NCBI RefSeq assembly: GCF_014863405.1
Contig: NZ_JACZZA010000008.1
Coordinates: forward strand, 1 to 64,000
Length of the DNA: 64,000 nt
From: Dyella acidiphila
Lineage (GTDB): Bacteria > Pseudomonadota > Gammaproteobacteria > Xanthomonadales > Rhodanobacteraceae
Direction: 5' to 3'
Of this stretch, positions 36,889 through 45,649 are shown one piece after another (within the stretch, counting starts at the first letter, position 1; each line of letters starts with the position of its first letter). A model generated the notes under the pieces. The model ran no database searches and was not told where the DNA came from. It saw nothing but the letters and a program-made list of their open reading frames with translations. The translations under genes were made by a program, and so were the position numbers.

Positions 36889-38252
36889 GGCAGCAATTTG
36901 CCCGGATTGAGGATGCCATCGGGATCGAACGCCGCCTTGACGTTGCGCATCAGCGTCAGCGTGCTCGGCGCCAGCGCCAGCGGCATGAATTCGCGTTTGA
37001 CCAGACCGATGCCGTGTTCGCCCGACAGCGTGCCCTGCAAGGAAATCACCAGCGCGAATACTTCGGCCAGGCAAGCATGCGCGCGCTCGCGTTCGGCCTC
37101 ATCGCGTGGCAACAAGTTGACATGCAAGTTGCCGTTGCCGGCGTGGCCGAAGGTGACGATCAGTACGTCGTGCTTGCGCGACAACGCGCGGATGCCGGCT
37201 ACCAGTTCGGGCAAATGGCTGACCGGCACGACGACGTCTTCGTTGATCTTGTTCGGCGAGATAGTGCGTTGCGCCGGCGAAAGCGCCTTGCGTGCAGACC
37301 ATAGCGCCTGCGTTTCCTCGGTGGTCTCCGCGACGCGCAGTTCTTCCAGTCCATCGCCGCGAGCGGCGCGTGCGACAGCTTCCACCGCCGAGGGCAAGGT
37401 GTCCGGTTCGCCGTCGACTTCGATCATCAGCATCGCACCCGCCAGCGGCACGCTGTCGCCGCCGTGATCGTGGGCGAGCTTCAGCGCGACATCGTCGATA
37501 AATTCCAGCGCGCATGGCGTCACCGGCTGCGCCATGATGCGCGCCACGGCGTGCGCAGCGCTGTTCACATCGCGATACATCGCACGCAAGGTGCGCAGGC
37601 CGGTGGGTTTTGGCGTCAGTTTGAGGGTGGCTTCGGTGATCAGCGCGAGCGTGCCTTCGGATCCGATCAACAGGCGGGTAAGGTCGTAGCCGGTGGCGCC
37701 CTTGCTGGTATAGGTGCCGCAGCGAAAGCCCTCGCCGGTGCCGGCAACGGCGCGCAGGCCGAGCGTGTTTTCGCGCGGACTGCCGTATTTCACGGTGCGC
37801 GGTCCGGCTGAATTGCAGGCCAGATTGCCGCCGATGCTGCACCAGGGCGACGAGGTGGGATCGGGCGGCCAGAAGAAGCCGTGTGGGGCCAAGGCGCGTT
37901 GCAGATCGCCATTCAATACGCCAGGTTCGACGATCGCGAACCGGTTGTCCGGATCGATGCGCAGAATGCGGTTCATGCGCTCGAAGCTCACCACCACGCC
38001 GCCGTCGACCGGCACCGTGGCGCCGGTGGTATTGGTGCCGCGGCCGCGGGCGATCACCGGTATGCGATGGCTGCGGCAGGCCTGCACCAGCGTTTCGATC
38101 TGCGCGTGCTCGCGGGCGAATACCACCGCATCCGGCAGCGCGTTGCGACGCGAATTGTCGTAGGCGTAGGCGAGGCGTTCGGCTTCGGCAGTGGAAACGT
38201 CGGCACCAAAGCTGGTGTGCAAGGTCTCGAGCAGGGCGGCAGGCAGGGTCAT
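36885..38252 (-). CDS. FAD-linked oxidase, GlcD/D-lactate dehydrogenase type
   Basis: A 455-aa flavoprotein of the VAO/GlcD family oxidising 2-hydroxy acids. The FAD-binding half contains VIARGRGTNTTGATVP and SIGGNLACNSAGPRTVKYG. The C-terminal half contains ITFGHAGNGNLHVNLLP-like text (VTFGHAGNGNLH) and the end motif GEHGIGLVKREFM with FDPDGILNPGKLLP. Both are standard for glycolate oxidase subunit D and D-lactate dehydrogenase. Substrate (glycolate, D-lactate or 2-hydroxyglutarate) is undecided. No GlcE/GlcF genes are adjacent, so a stand-alone dehydrogenase is more likely. It is coupled to the UDG gene downstream. Confidence 0.88.
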   Translation of the reverse strand: MTLPAALLETLHTSFGADVSTAEAERLAYAYDNSRRNALPDAVVFAREHAQIETLVQACRSHRIPVIARGRGTNTTGATVPVDGGVVVSFERMNRILRIDPDNRFAIVEPGVLNGDLQRALAPHGFFWPPDPTSSPWCSIGGNLACNSAGPRTVKYGSPRENTLGLRAVAGTGEGFRCGTYTSKGATGYDLTRLLIGSEGTLALITEATLKLTPKPTGLRTLRAMYRDVNSAAHAVARIMAQPVTPCALEFIDDVALKLAHDHGGDSVPLAGAMLMIEVDGEPDTLPSAVEAVARAARGDGLEELRVAETTEETQALWSARKALSPAQRTISPNKINEDVVVPVSHLPELVAGIRALSRKHDVLIVTFGHAGNGNLHVNLLPRDEAERERAHACLAEVFALVISLQGTLSGEHGIGLVKREFMPLALAPSTLTLMRNVKAAFDPDGILNPGKLLP

Positions 38253-38284
38253 CCGCGCAGTATCCCACCGCGGCGGATGCTTCG

Positions 38285-38641
38285 TCAGGCGGCGTCGAAG
38301 GCGCCCTGCAGCCAGTTCATCTGTGCGTCGCCGACGGGGCCGTCGTAGCTGACCACGTCGAAACGGCAGGGGCGCTGCGCATGCTGCGGATGAGCGGCCA
38401 GCCATAGCTGCGCGGTCTGCACCAGCCGGCTCTGTTTGCTGCGGGTGATCGACGCGACTGCATCGCCGAAACCGCCGCGCACGCGGTGGCGCACTTCCAC
38501 AAACACCACGGTATCGCCGTGCCGCATCACCAGATCCAGCTCGCCGTAGCGCGTGCTGTAGTTGCGCGCGAGCAGCTTCAATCCGGCGCGTTCGAGTTCA
38601 GCGCAGGCACGCTGCTCGAACGCGGCGCCCGCCGCGCGCAT
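38285..38641 (-). CDS. yraN: YraN / UPF0102 nuclease-fold protein
   Basis: A 118-aa protein of the UPF0102 family with a restriction-endonuclease-like core: GAAFEQRACAELERAG, then NYSTRYGELDLVMRHGDTVVFVEVRHR, the D-x-n-ExK-like motif in which the usual K is replaced by R (VEVRHR, the common family form). Function is not established. Its ATG shares one base with the lppC stop (TGATG), and the lppC-yraN order is widely conserved in gammaproteobacteria. Longer in-frame starts run back into lppC and are not used. Confidence 0.9.
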   Translation of the reverse strand: MRAAGAAFEQRACAELERAGLKLLARNYSTRYGELDLVMRHGDTVVFVEVRHRVRGGFGDAVASITRSKQSRLVQTAQLWLAAHPQHAQRPCRFDVVSYDGPVGDAQMNWLQGAFDAA

Positions 38642-40485
38642 CAGCCGTTGGCCGGTGCCGGGGCAGGTGCGCTGCTGGCCGGTGCGGGCGCACTGCCAGC
38701 CGGCGCGGGGCCGCCCGGCGCGTTGTCCATTTGCAGGCTGCCGTTGATCGGGCGCGCCACGCCGTCCTGGAACTTCAGCCAGGCGAGCACGCGATTGATG
38801 CGTCCAAACGTATCGGCGGCGAGCTGGCCGCTGGCGCCGGGCAGATAGCTGCCGGGATGGCTGCGCAGCCAGTCGAGGTAGGGCACCAAATTCCATGCAT
38901 CCATGCCGAACGCGAACAGCTGCGCGGTGCCGGCGCGCGCGGCCGGCAATTGGGTGGCGACATCCTGATAGCTGGGCAGGCCGGTCTGCGCGTCGAACAG
39001 CCAGGGCGCATCGCAGAATTCCACGCCTTCCAGATCGCGATCCGCGGTGGGGTTGTCGCTGCCGCCATAGACATGCGAAGTAGCGAATACCGGTAGCGTG
39101 ATGCGCGCTACGCGCAGCTGCGGCAACAACAGCCGCGCCTGCTCGGGACGCATGCTGATGAAGATGCCGGCATCGGTGCCGGCGCTGCCGGCATTCAATG
39201 CGCTGATGGCGTCGCCATAATTCACATTGCTGGCCGCGATCTGCGAATTGCCTACGATCTGGCCGCCCTTGGCGGCGAATTCGGCCTTGAATGACGCGGA
39301 CGCGCGCTTGGCGAAATCGTCGCTGGAAATCACCACGTAAGCGCTGTGAATGCCGCGCTCGGCCATATGGTCGGCGGCTTGCGCGCCTTCGTCTTCCGGC
39401 ATCAGCGCAAATTCGCTGGCGGTGCCGGGCGGCACGTTCTTGCCATCCGAATGATTGAGTGCAAGCACCGGCACCGGCAGCGCGGATTGGCCGAGCACGC
39501 CCATCACTTCGCTGCGCGTCAGCGGCCCGACCACCAACTTCGCGCCGTCGCTGACCGCCTGGTTATAGGCCTTGATCGCGCTGGCCGCATTGCCGCCGCT
39601 GTCGTAGACGCGCACCGCGGCGCGCGGTGCGTGGGTGTCGCTGTCCTGGTAGTAGGCCGCAAAGAAACCTTCGCGTATCGCCGCGGCCGCGGCCATCAGT
39701 CCGTCGCTGTTGGGCAGCAGCAGCGCGACTTGCACCGGCATCTTGTAGCCCTCGCGCACGCTGGCGCCGCTGCCGGGCACCAGGGTGCCGACAGCCTGAG
39801 TGAGGTTGGGTTGCAGCTGCGCCACGGCGACGCCGAGCCGGCCCAGTGCTTCATTGATCCACGGCAGCATCGGATCGTCCGGCTGCATGGCGGCGGCGCG
39901 CTGCTTGAGCGGATCGGCGCCCAGCTTGGCCAGCAAGGCCACCGCCTGGTCGCGGTTTTGCGAACGGTCGGCGCCTTGCAGCAGGCCGTCCATGCTGATG
40001 CGCGTGCGCGCGGCGCTCCACAGGTCGCCATTCTCGGCCTGCGCATCGGCGCGCAGCGTGAGCAGGCGCGGCTGCAGACTGGGCGGTACGTCCATGTCGT
40101 GCTGCGTGGTCAGGCGCAGTGCCGTGGCGGGATCGCGTTGGCGCAGCGCGATCTCGGCACGCAGCAGGTCCAGGCGCGCCGGTTCGTCATCGCTCAGTTC
40201 CCTGCGCTGGATGCCGGCCACGATCGGCGCGGCACGATCCATCGCGTTTTCCTGCCGGTACGCTTCGGCCGCCAGCAGGTTGTAATGATCGGCGCTGCCC
40301 GGGGTTTGCGCGGCCAGGGCCAGATAAGCCTGCGCGGCCCGGTCGAACTGGCCCTGCTTGGCCAGGTTGTCGGCGTTCTGCGCGGCGGCGATTTCGGCCG
40401 GGGAGCGTGGCACGACTGACGGCACGCAGCCGCTCAGCACCAGCGAAACCAGCAGTCCTGACAGGGCAAGACGACCAAGGCGCAT
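38641..40485 (-). CDS. lppC: LpoA/LppC penicillin-binding protein activator lipoprotein
   Basis: Outer-membrane lipoprotein that activates PBP1a-type peptidoglycan synthases. 614 aa with a lipoprotein signal (lipobox LVLSGC near residue 20), a TPR-like N-terminal half and a periplasmic-binding-protein-like C-terminal half (VALLLPNSDGL; VVGPLTRSEV; DAWNLVPYLDWL). It ends in a 25-residue Pro/Ala-rich tail. The start is set at 40485 by GAGGAAG 6 nt upstream (40489-40495); an ATG four codons earlier has none. It is divergent from rsmI, as in E. coli, and overlaps yraN. Confidence 0.92.
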   Translation of the reverse strand: MRLGRLALSGLLVSLVLSGCVPSVVPRSPAEIAAAQNADNLAKQGQFDRAAQAYLALAAQTPGSADHYNLLAAEAYRQENAMDRAAPIVAGIQRRELSDDEPARLDLLRAEIALRQRDPATALRLTTQHDMDVPPSLQPRLLTLRADAQAENGDLWSAARTRISMDGLLQGADRSQNRDQAVALLAKLGADPLKQRAAAMQPDDPMLPWINEALGRLGVAVAQLQPNLTQAVGTLVPGSGASVREGYKMPVQVALLLPNSDGLMAAAAAIREGFFAAYYQDSDTHAPRAAVRVYDSGGNAASAIKAYNQAVSDGAKLVVGPLTRSEVMGVLGQSALPVPVLALNHSDGKNVPPGTASEFALMPEDEGAQAADHMAERGIHSAYVVISSDDFAKRASASFKAEFAAKGGQIVGNSQIAASNVNYGDAISALNAGSAGTDAGIFISMRPEQARLLLPQLRVARITLPVFATSHVYGGSDNPTADRDLEGVEFCDAPWLFDAQTGLPSYQDVATQLPAARAGTAQLFAFGMDAWNLVPYLDWLRSHPGSYLPGASGQLAADTFGRINRVLAWLKFQDGVARPINGSLQMDNAPGGPAPAGSAPAPASSAPAPAPANG

Positions 40486-40571
40486 GAACTTCCTCATTCT
40501 TAGCGAACTGGGGGGCAATTGGGCGATCATAGCCGATCGTATCGTTGCGACGCCGCATACAGGACTCCACC

Positions 40572-41411
40572 ATGACTTCAGATCAGGCCGGCTGCCTATG
40601 GGTGGTGGCGACGCCGATAGGGCATCGCGACGATATCTCTGCACGTGCCATCGAAACCTTGCGCAGCGTCACTGTGATTGCGGCGGAAGATACGCGGCAC
40701 AGCCGCCCGATGCTGATCCAGCACAACATCGCCACGCCCTTGATCGCGCTGCATGAGCACAATGAACGCGAAGCGGTGGCAGCCATCGTGCGCCGTCTGC
40801 AGCAGGGTGAATCGGTGGCATTGATTTCCGATGCCGGCACGCCGCTGATCAGCGATCCCGGTTTTCGGCTGGTGCGTGCGGCGCGCGAAGCGGGCATTCG
40901 CTGTGTGCCGGTGCCTGGCGCCTGCGCGGCCATCGCCGCGCTTTCGGTGGCCGGGCTGCCCAGCGATCGTTTCGTGTTCGAAGGTTTTCTGCCGCCGAAA
41001 TCGGCGGCGCGGCGCAGCCGTCTGGAAGAGCTTGCCGGCGATCCGCGTACCGTGATCTTTTACGAGTCCTCGCATCGCGTGGCCGAGAGCCTGGCCGATA
41101 TGCGCGATGTATTCGGCGCCGAACGCGAAGCGGTGCTGGCGCGCGAACTCACCAAGATGTTCGAAACCGTGCTGGGCGAACCGCTGCAGCAACTGGCGGC
41201 GCGGGTGGCCGCAGATCCGAATCAGCAGCGCGGCGAATGCGTGATCCTGGTCGCCGGGCGCGGCGAAGAAGCCGACGCCAAATTGGCCGAAGGGCAGCGC
41301 GTGTTCGCCATCCTGCGCGAAGAACTGCCGCCCGCAAAAGCGGCCAAGCTCGCCGCCGCGATCAGCGGCGCGCCACGCAAGCTGCTGTATGGCGATAAAG
41401 GCGAAGGTTGA
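40572..41411 (+). CDS. rsmI: 16S rRNA 2'-O-ribose C1402 methyltransferase
   Basis: SAM-dependent tetrapyrrole-methylase-fold enzyme that methylates C1402 of 16S rRNA. Opening LWVVATPIGHRDDIS (usual form VATPIGN), then AAEDTRHS, ISDAGTPLISDPGF and PGACAAIAALSVAGLPSDRFVFEGFLP are all family blocks. 279 aa is the normal length. AGGA is 8 nt upstream of the ATG at 40572. It diverges from lppC and is followed after 45 bp by rnpB, so its 3' end carries the rnpB promoter. Confidence 0.95.
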   Translation: MTSDQAGCLWVVATPIGHRDDISARAIETLRSVTVIAAEDTRHSRPMLIQHNIATPLIALHEHNEREAVAAIVRRLQQGESVALISDAGTPLISDPGFRLVRAAREAGIRCVPVPGACAAIAALSVAGLPSDRFVFEGFLPPKSAARRSRLEELAGDPRTVIFYESSHRVAESLADMRDVFGAEREAVLARELTKMFETVLGEPLQQLAARVAADPNQQRGECVILVAGRGEEADAKLAEGQRVFAILREELPPAKAAKLAAAISGAPRKLLYGDKGEG

Positions 41412-41443
41412 CGTGCATGCGCTGTTGGGGCGCGCAAGCCGGC

Positions 41444-41449
41444 TATAAT
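41444..41449 (+). promoter_or_regulatory. -10 box of rnpB
   Basis: A perfect TATAAT lies 7-8 bp before the first base of the RNase P RNA. The -35 region is poor (CTGTTG at 16 bp is the best candidate), which is common for strong GC-rich stable-RNA promoters. Confidence 0.7.
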
Positions 41450-41456
41450 GGCGTGC

Positions 41457-41818
<362 letters not shown>

Positions 41819-42057
41819 TCTCTCTTCTGCCAGGCATCGCCGGGTGTCGGCCTCGGATCAGTCCGATCGCCGCCCCGGCGCCCTGTTTGAACAGCTGTTC
41901 ATGCGAGGCTGCCGGCGCGGCCTTGGCATGCTTAGCTGGGGAGTGCCTTTCTGAGCAAAAAATCCCCAGCGATCAAGCACCTCTGCGCGCTTCCTAGAAA
42001 CTGCTGGAATTTCTGCCAGAGTCTCGCCTTTCTCTTTGATTCACAAGCAAAAATTTC

Positions 42058-42086
42058 TTGACAGTCTCAGGGGGCGAGACTATCGT
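42058..42086 (+). promoter_or_regulatory. Promoter of the dcw cluster (Pmra)
   Basis: TTGACA (42058-42063), 17 bp and TATCGT (42081-42086). The spacer contains the short dyad GTCTC/GAGAC. The predicted start is near 42093, giving a ~39-nt leader made almost entirely of MraZ boxes. Confidence 0.8.
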
Positions 42087-42130
42087 GGGTCCCTGTGTGA
42101 AATCGTGGAATTTCGTGGGGTTCATTGGGT
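42086..42130 (+). promoter_or_regulatory. MraZ operator: five boxes on a 10-bp period
   Basis: TGGGT (42086), TGTGA (42096), TGGAA (42106), TGGGG (42116) and TGGGT (42126) are each separated by exactly 5 bp. In E. coli MraZ binds TGGGN direct repeats with 5-bp spacers at the mra promoter. Three boxes here match fully and two are degenerate. The array runs from the -10 box to one base before the mraZ start codon. Confidence 0.85.
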
Positions 42131-42131
42131 C

Positions 42132-42578
42132 GTGTTCCAGGGCGAAACCGCCATCACTGTGGATGACAAGGGCCGGCTGGCTATTCCGACTGCGTATCGG
42201 GAGCTGGTGACGGAGGCCTGCGCCAATCGGCTGGTGATCACCTACAACCCGTTCGAGTCGGGCTGCCTCTGGCTGTTCCCGCACGCCGAATGGGAGCGGG
42301 TGCGCGATCAGGTGAACGCGCTGCCGAACGTCAAGGCGGTACATCGCGCCTTGCAAATGAAGCTGGTCGGTGCGGCCGCGTTGGTCGAGCCGGACAGTGC
42401 GGGGCGCGTGCTGTTGCCGGCCAGCCAGCGTGCGGCGGCCGGGATCGAGAAAAAGGCGGTTCTGCTGGGCATGGGCAACAAGTTCGAGCTGTGGAGCGAA
42501 CAGGCCCACCTGGCCAAGATCCGCCAGACCATCGGCGAAGACGAGATCAGCGACGACATGACGGACCTGCGGCTCTGA
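42132..42578 (+). CDS. mraZ: Transcriptional regulator MraZ
   Basis: AbrB-like DNA-binding protein that represses its own dcw operon. 148 aa from the GTG at 42132: [22 protein letters not shown] is the first DNA-binding repeat and the second is [20 protein letters not shown] is chosen because it starts exactly at the family N-terminus; an in-frame ATG at 42036 would begin upstream of the promoter -35. No strong Shine-Dalgarno is seen, because the leader is occupied by the operator boxes. First gene of the cluster; rsmH follows after 49 bp. Confidence 0.93.
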   Translation: MFQGETAITVDDKGRLAIPTAYRELVTEACANRLVITYNPFESGCLWLFPHAEWERVRDQVNALPNVKAVHRALQMKLVGAAALVEPDSAGRVLLPASQRAAAGIEKKAVLLGMGNKFELWSEQAHLAKIRQTIGEDEISDDMTDLRL

Positions 42579-42627
42579 CCGGTGACGGTCACCGCGGGAA
42601 GAATTCGAACAAGAGCGGGAGTGCGGC

Positions 42628-43575
42628 ATGGCCGAGCAACTTTTGCGGCACATCCCGGTGATGCTGAATGAAGCGGTGGAGGGTCTCGCCGTGCGAGCGG
42701 GCGGGCGTTATCTCGATGGCACCTTTGGTCGCGGCGGTCACGCTCGCGCCGTGTTGTCGCGCCTGGGCCCTGATGGCCGCCTGCTGCTGATGGATCGCGA
42801 TCCGCAGGCGATTGCCACCGCCCAACAGGAATTCGCCGGCGATCCGCGCGTGTCGATCCGCCATGCCAATTTCTCCACCCTGGCCGAATGGGAAGAAACC
42901 GCGGCGGGTCTCGACGGCGTGCTGCTGGATCTGGGCGTGTCCTCGCCGCAGCTGGATGAAGCTGCGCGCGGTTTCAGCTTTATGGCAGATGCGCCGCTCG
43001 ACATGCGCATGGATCCGACCCAGGGCGAAAGCGCCGCCGATTTCCTCGCCCGTGCCGAAGAACGCGAGATCGCCGAGGTGCTGTGGGTGTTCGGCGAAGA
43101 ACGCTTCAGCCGCAAAATTGCGCGCGCCATCGTCGAGCGCCGCGGCGAAACACCGATCGCCCGCACCGGCGAACTGGCCGCGCTGATCGAACGCGTAGTG
43201 GGCCGCCGCGAACCGGGCAAGCATCCGGCCACGCGCAGCTTCCAGGCCTTGCGCATTCGCGTGAACGGCGAGCTGGATGCGCTGCAGCGCGGTCTCGATG
43301 CGGCAATGTCGCGGCTCAATGTGGGCGGGCGCCTGTCGGTGATCAGCTTCCACTCGCTGGAAGATCGCGCCGTGAAGTTGTTTATCCGCGACCACTCCGG
43401 CCGCGTGCAGGGCAGCCGCCGCGGTCCGCCGGTAGTGGCGGCGCCGGCGCGCCTGGCTGCCGTGGGCAAGGCGCAATTTCCCTCCGACGCCGAGCAGGCT
43501 GCCAATCCGCGCGCCCGTTCGGCGGTGCTGCGCGTGGCGGAAAAATTGCCGCAGGGAGGGCAGCCATGCGCGTGA
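42628..43575 (+). CDS. rsmH: 16S rRNA N4-methylcytidine 1402 methyltransferase
   Basis: Adds the N4-methyl group to C1402 of 16S rRNA, the base also modified by RsmI encoded just upstream of rnpB. 315 aa; [13 protein letters not shown] at the start, SAM-binding [25 protein letters not shown] and [15 protein letters not shown], and the end block [19 protein letters not shown] precedes the ATG. Its last 10 nt overlap ftsL. Confidence 0.96.
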   Translation: MAEQLLRHIPVMLNEAVEGLAVRAGGRYLDGTFGRGGHARAVLSRLGPDGRLLLMDRDPQAIATAQQEFAGDPRVSIRHANFSTLAEWEETAAGLDGVLLDLGVSSPQLDEAARGFSFMADAPLDMRMDPTQGESAADFLARAEEREIAEVLWVFGEERFSRKIARAIVERRGETPIARTGELAALIERVVGRREPGKHPATRSFQALRIRVNGELDALQRGLDAAMSRLNVGGRLSVISFHSLEDRAVKLFIRDHSGRVQGSRRGPPVVAAPARLAAVGKAQFPSDAEQAANPRARSAVLRVAEKLPQGGQPCA

Positions 43576-43841
43576 TCGGCGTGCTCTCTCTGTTGATACT
43601 GCTGCTGGCCGTGATGGCGAGCGCGATCGCAGTAGTGTGGACGCGCCACCAGAGCCGTTCGCTGTTTGTGCAGCTGACCCAGCTGCAGGCGCAGCGCGAC
43701 GCCCTGAATATCGAATACGGCCAGCTCGAACTGGAACAGGCCACCTGGGCCGAGCCGCGCCGCATCGACGATGAAGCGCGGACCAAGCTCGGCATGCTGT
43801 CGCCGCGTCCGCAGGATGTGCAACTGGTGCGGCAGCCATGA
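43566..43841 (+). CDS. ftsL: Cell division protein FtsL
   Basis: A 91-aa bitopic membrane protein of the FtsQLB divisome complex. It has almost no cytoplasmic part, a membrane helix at about residues 4-24, then a coiled-coil leucine-zipper stretch ([20 protein letters not shown]) and the end text [17 protein letters not shown] typical of FtsL. It overlaps rsmH by 10 nt and ftsI by 4 nt, so all three are probably coupled in translation. Confidence 0.93.
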   Translation: MRVIGVLSLLILLLAVMASAIAVVWTRHQSRSLFVQLTQLQAQRDALNIEYGQLELEQATWAEPRRIDDEARTKLGMLSPRPQDVQLVRQP

Positions 43842-45649
43842 ACCGCCATCAGCGCCCCATCGCCAAGCCGGCAGCCCGCCGCCAGGGCGCGACGCTCAGC
43901 ACGCGCCGGCGCATGGTGCTGGTGCTGGGCATCCTCGGCCTGGCCTCGGCCGGCCTGATGGCGCGCGCGTTCGATCTGCAGGTGGTGCGCAAGCAGTTCT
44001 ACCAGGACCAGGGCGATGCGCGCTTCCTGCGCGTGGTGCCGATTGCGGTATCGCGCGGCACCATTTTCGATCGCAATGGAGAGCCGCTGGCAGTGTCCAC
44101 GCCGATGGTGTCGATCACCGCGGTGCCGTCGGAAGTGCTGGAAAACGCCGACCGCATTCCTGCGCTTGCGCAGGCGCTGGGCACCACGCCGGACGATCTG
44201 AAGTCGTATCTGGAGCAGCGCTCGGATCGCGAATTCGCCTATCTGCGCCGGCAGATGAGTCCCGACATGGCGCAAGGCGTGCTGGCGCTGGGCGTGCCCG
44301 GCGTCAACGGCCAGCGCGAATACAAGCGCTACTACCCGTCCGGCGAAGTCACCGCGCATGTGCTGGGCTTCACCAATATCGACGACCACGGCCAGGAAGG
44401 GCTGGAGCTGGCGTTCGACAGCTGGCTGTCGGGCAAGCAGGGCGCCAAGCGGGTGATCCGCGACCGCATGGGCCACGTGGTGGAAGACGTGGAGCAGGTG
44501 CGTGCGCCGCAGCCGGGCCAGAACCTCACGCTCAGCATCGACCGCCGCATCCAGTTCCTGGCCTATAGCGAACTGAAGAAGCAGCTGGACGACGTCAACG
44601 CCGATTCGGGCGAGATGGTGATTCTCGACGTGCGCACCGGCGAGATCCTGGCGATGGTCAGCCTGCCGACCTACAACCCGAATGCGGTGACCGGGTCGAA
44701 CGGTGGGGCACGCCGCAATCGCGCATTGACCGACGTGGTCGAGCCGGGCTCGACCATGAAGCCGTTTACGCTCGCGGCCGGCTTGTCCAGCGGCAAGTAC
44801 ACGCCGACGTCGCCGATGGTCGACACCGGCAATGGCCATTGGATGTTCTATGGCCACGATATCCGCGACGACGATCCGAACGGCATGCTCACGCCCACCG
44901 GCGTGCTGACCAAGTCGTCCAACATCGGCGCGGCGAAGATCTCGCTGTCGCTGGACACACAATATGTATACGACGCCTACAAGGCGTTCGGCTTCGGCGA
45001 AAGCACCGGCAGCGGCTTCCCGGGCGAATCGTCCGGTTTCCTCAAGGTGGGCAAGACCTGGCGTCCGCTGGAAAAGGCGACGATGGCGTTCGGCTACGGC
45101 ATGAACGTCACGCCGCTGCAGCTGGCCACCGCCTACGCCACCCTGGCCGACGACGGCGTGATGCATCCGCCCACCTTCATCAAGGATGGCGACAACCCCG
45201 GCAAGCAGATCGTCTCGGCGCAGATTGCGCGCGAGCTGGTGACCATGCTGGAGACCGTCACCGCGCCGGGTGGCACCGCCACGCGCGCGCAGATCGCGAA
45301 CTACAGCGTGGCTGGCAAGACCGGTACCGCGCATCTTGCCGCGGCCGGCGGCTACGCCAAGAACAACTACAACTCGCTGTTCGCCGGCATCGTGCCCGCC
45401 ACCGATCCGCGGCTGGTGGCGGTGGTGGTGATCAACAATCCCAAAAACGGCTATTTCGGCGGCGCCGTTTCCGCGCCGGTGTTCCAGCGCGTGATGGACG
45501 GTGCGCTGCGCCTGCTGGATGTACCGCCCGACAATATCGGCCGCTGGTATGTCGGCGGCCCGATGCAGTCCGGCGGCGGCCTGGCCGGTGCCGCGCCAAC
45601 CCAGAACAACAAGGACGACGCTTCCTCCCAGGAGGTAGTCGAGCCATGA
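43838..45649 (+). CDS. ftsI: Septal peptidoglycan transpeptidase FtsI (PBP3)
   Basis: Class B penicillin-binding protein that cross-links septal peptidoglycan, working with FtsW. 603 aa: short cytoplasmic tail, membrane anchor at about 25-45, non-catalytic pedestal (VVPIAVSRGTIFDRNGEPLA), then the transpeptidase motifs STMK in EPGSTMKPF (about residue 306), SSN in KSSNIG and KTG in AGKTGTAH. A Gly/Asn-rich tail follows. The ATG overlaps ftsL (ATGA) and its stop overlaps murE. Confidence 0.96.
   Translation: MNRHQRPIAKPAARRQGATLSTRRRMVLVLGILGLASAGLMARAFDLQVVRKQFYQDQGDARFLRVVPIAVSRGTIFDRNGEPLAVSTPMVSITAVPSEVLENADRIPALAQALGTTPDDLKSYLEQRSDREFAYLRRQMSPDMAQGVLALGVPGVNGQREYKRYYPSGEVTAHVLGFTNIDDHGQEGLELAFDSWLSGKQGAKRVIRDRMGHVVEDVEQVRAPQPGQNLTLSIDRRIQFLAYSELKKQLDDVNADSGEMVILDVRTGEILAMVSLPTYNPNAVTGSNGGARRNRALTDVVEPGSTMKPFTLAAGLSSGKYTPTSPMVDTGNGHWMFYGHDIRDDDPNGMLTPTGVLTKSSNIGAAKISLSLDTQYVYDAYKAFGFGESTGSGFPGESSGFLKVGKTWRPLEKATMAFGYGMNVTPLQLATAYATLADDGVMHPPTFIKDGDNPGKQIVSAQIARELVTMLETVTAPGGTATRAQIANYSVAGKTGTAHLAAAGGYAKNNYNSLFAGIVPATDPRLVAVVVINNPKNGYFGGAVSAPVFQRVMDGALRLLDVPPDNIGRWYVGGPMQSGGGLAGAAPTQNNKDDASSQEVVEP

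Noticed and set aside
42036-42131. Upstream ATG start for mraZ
   Set aside because: It lies before the -35 of the cluster promoter, and the family starts exactly at the GTG ([13 protein letters not shown]).
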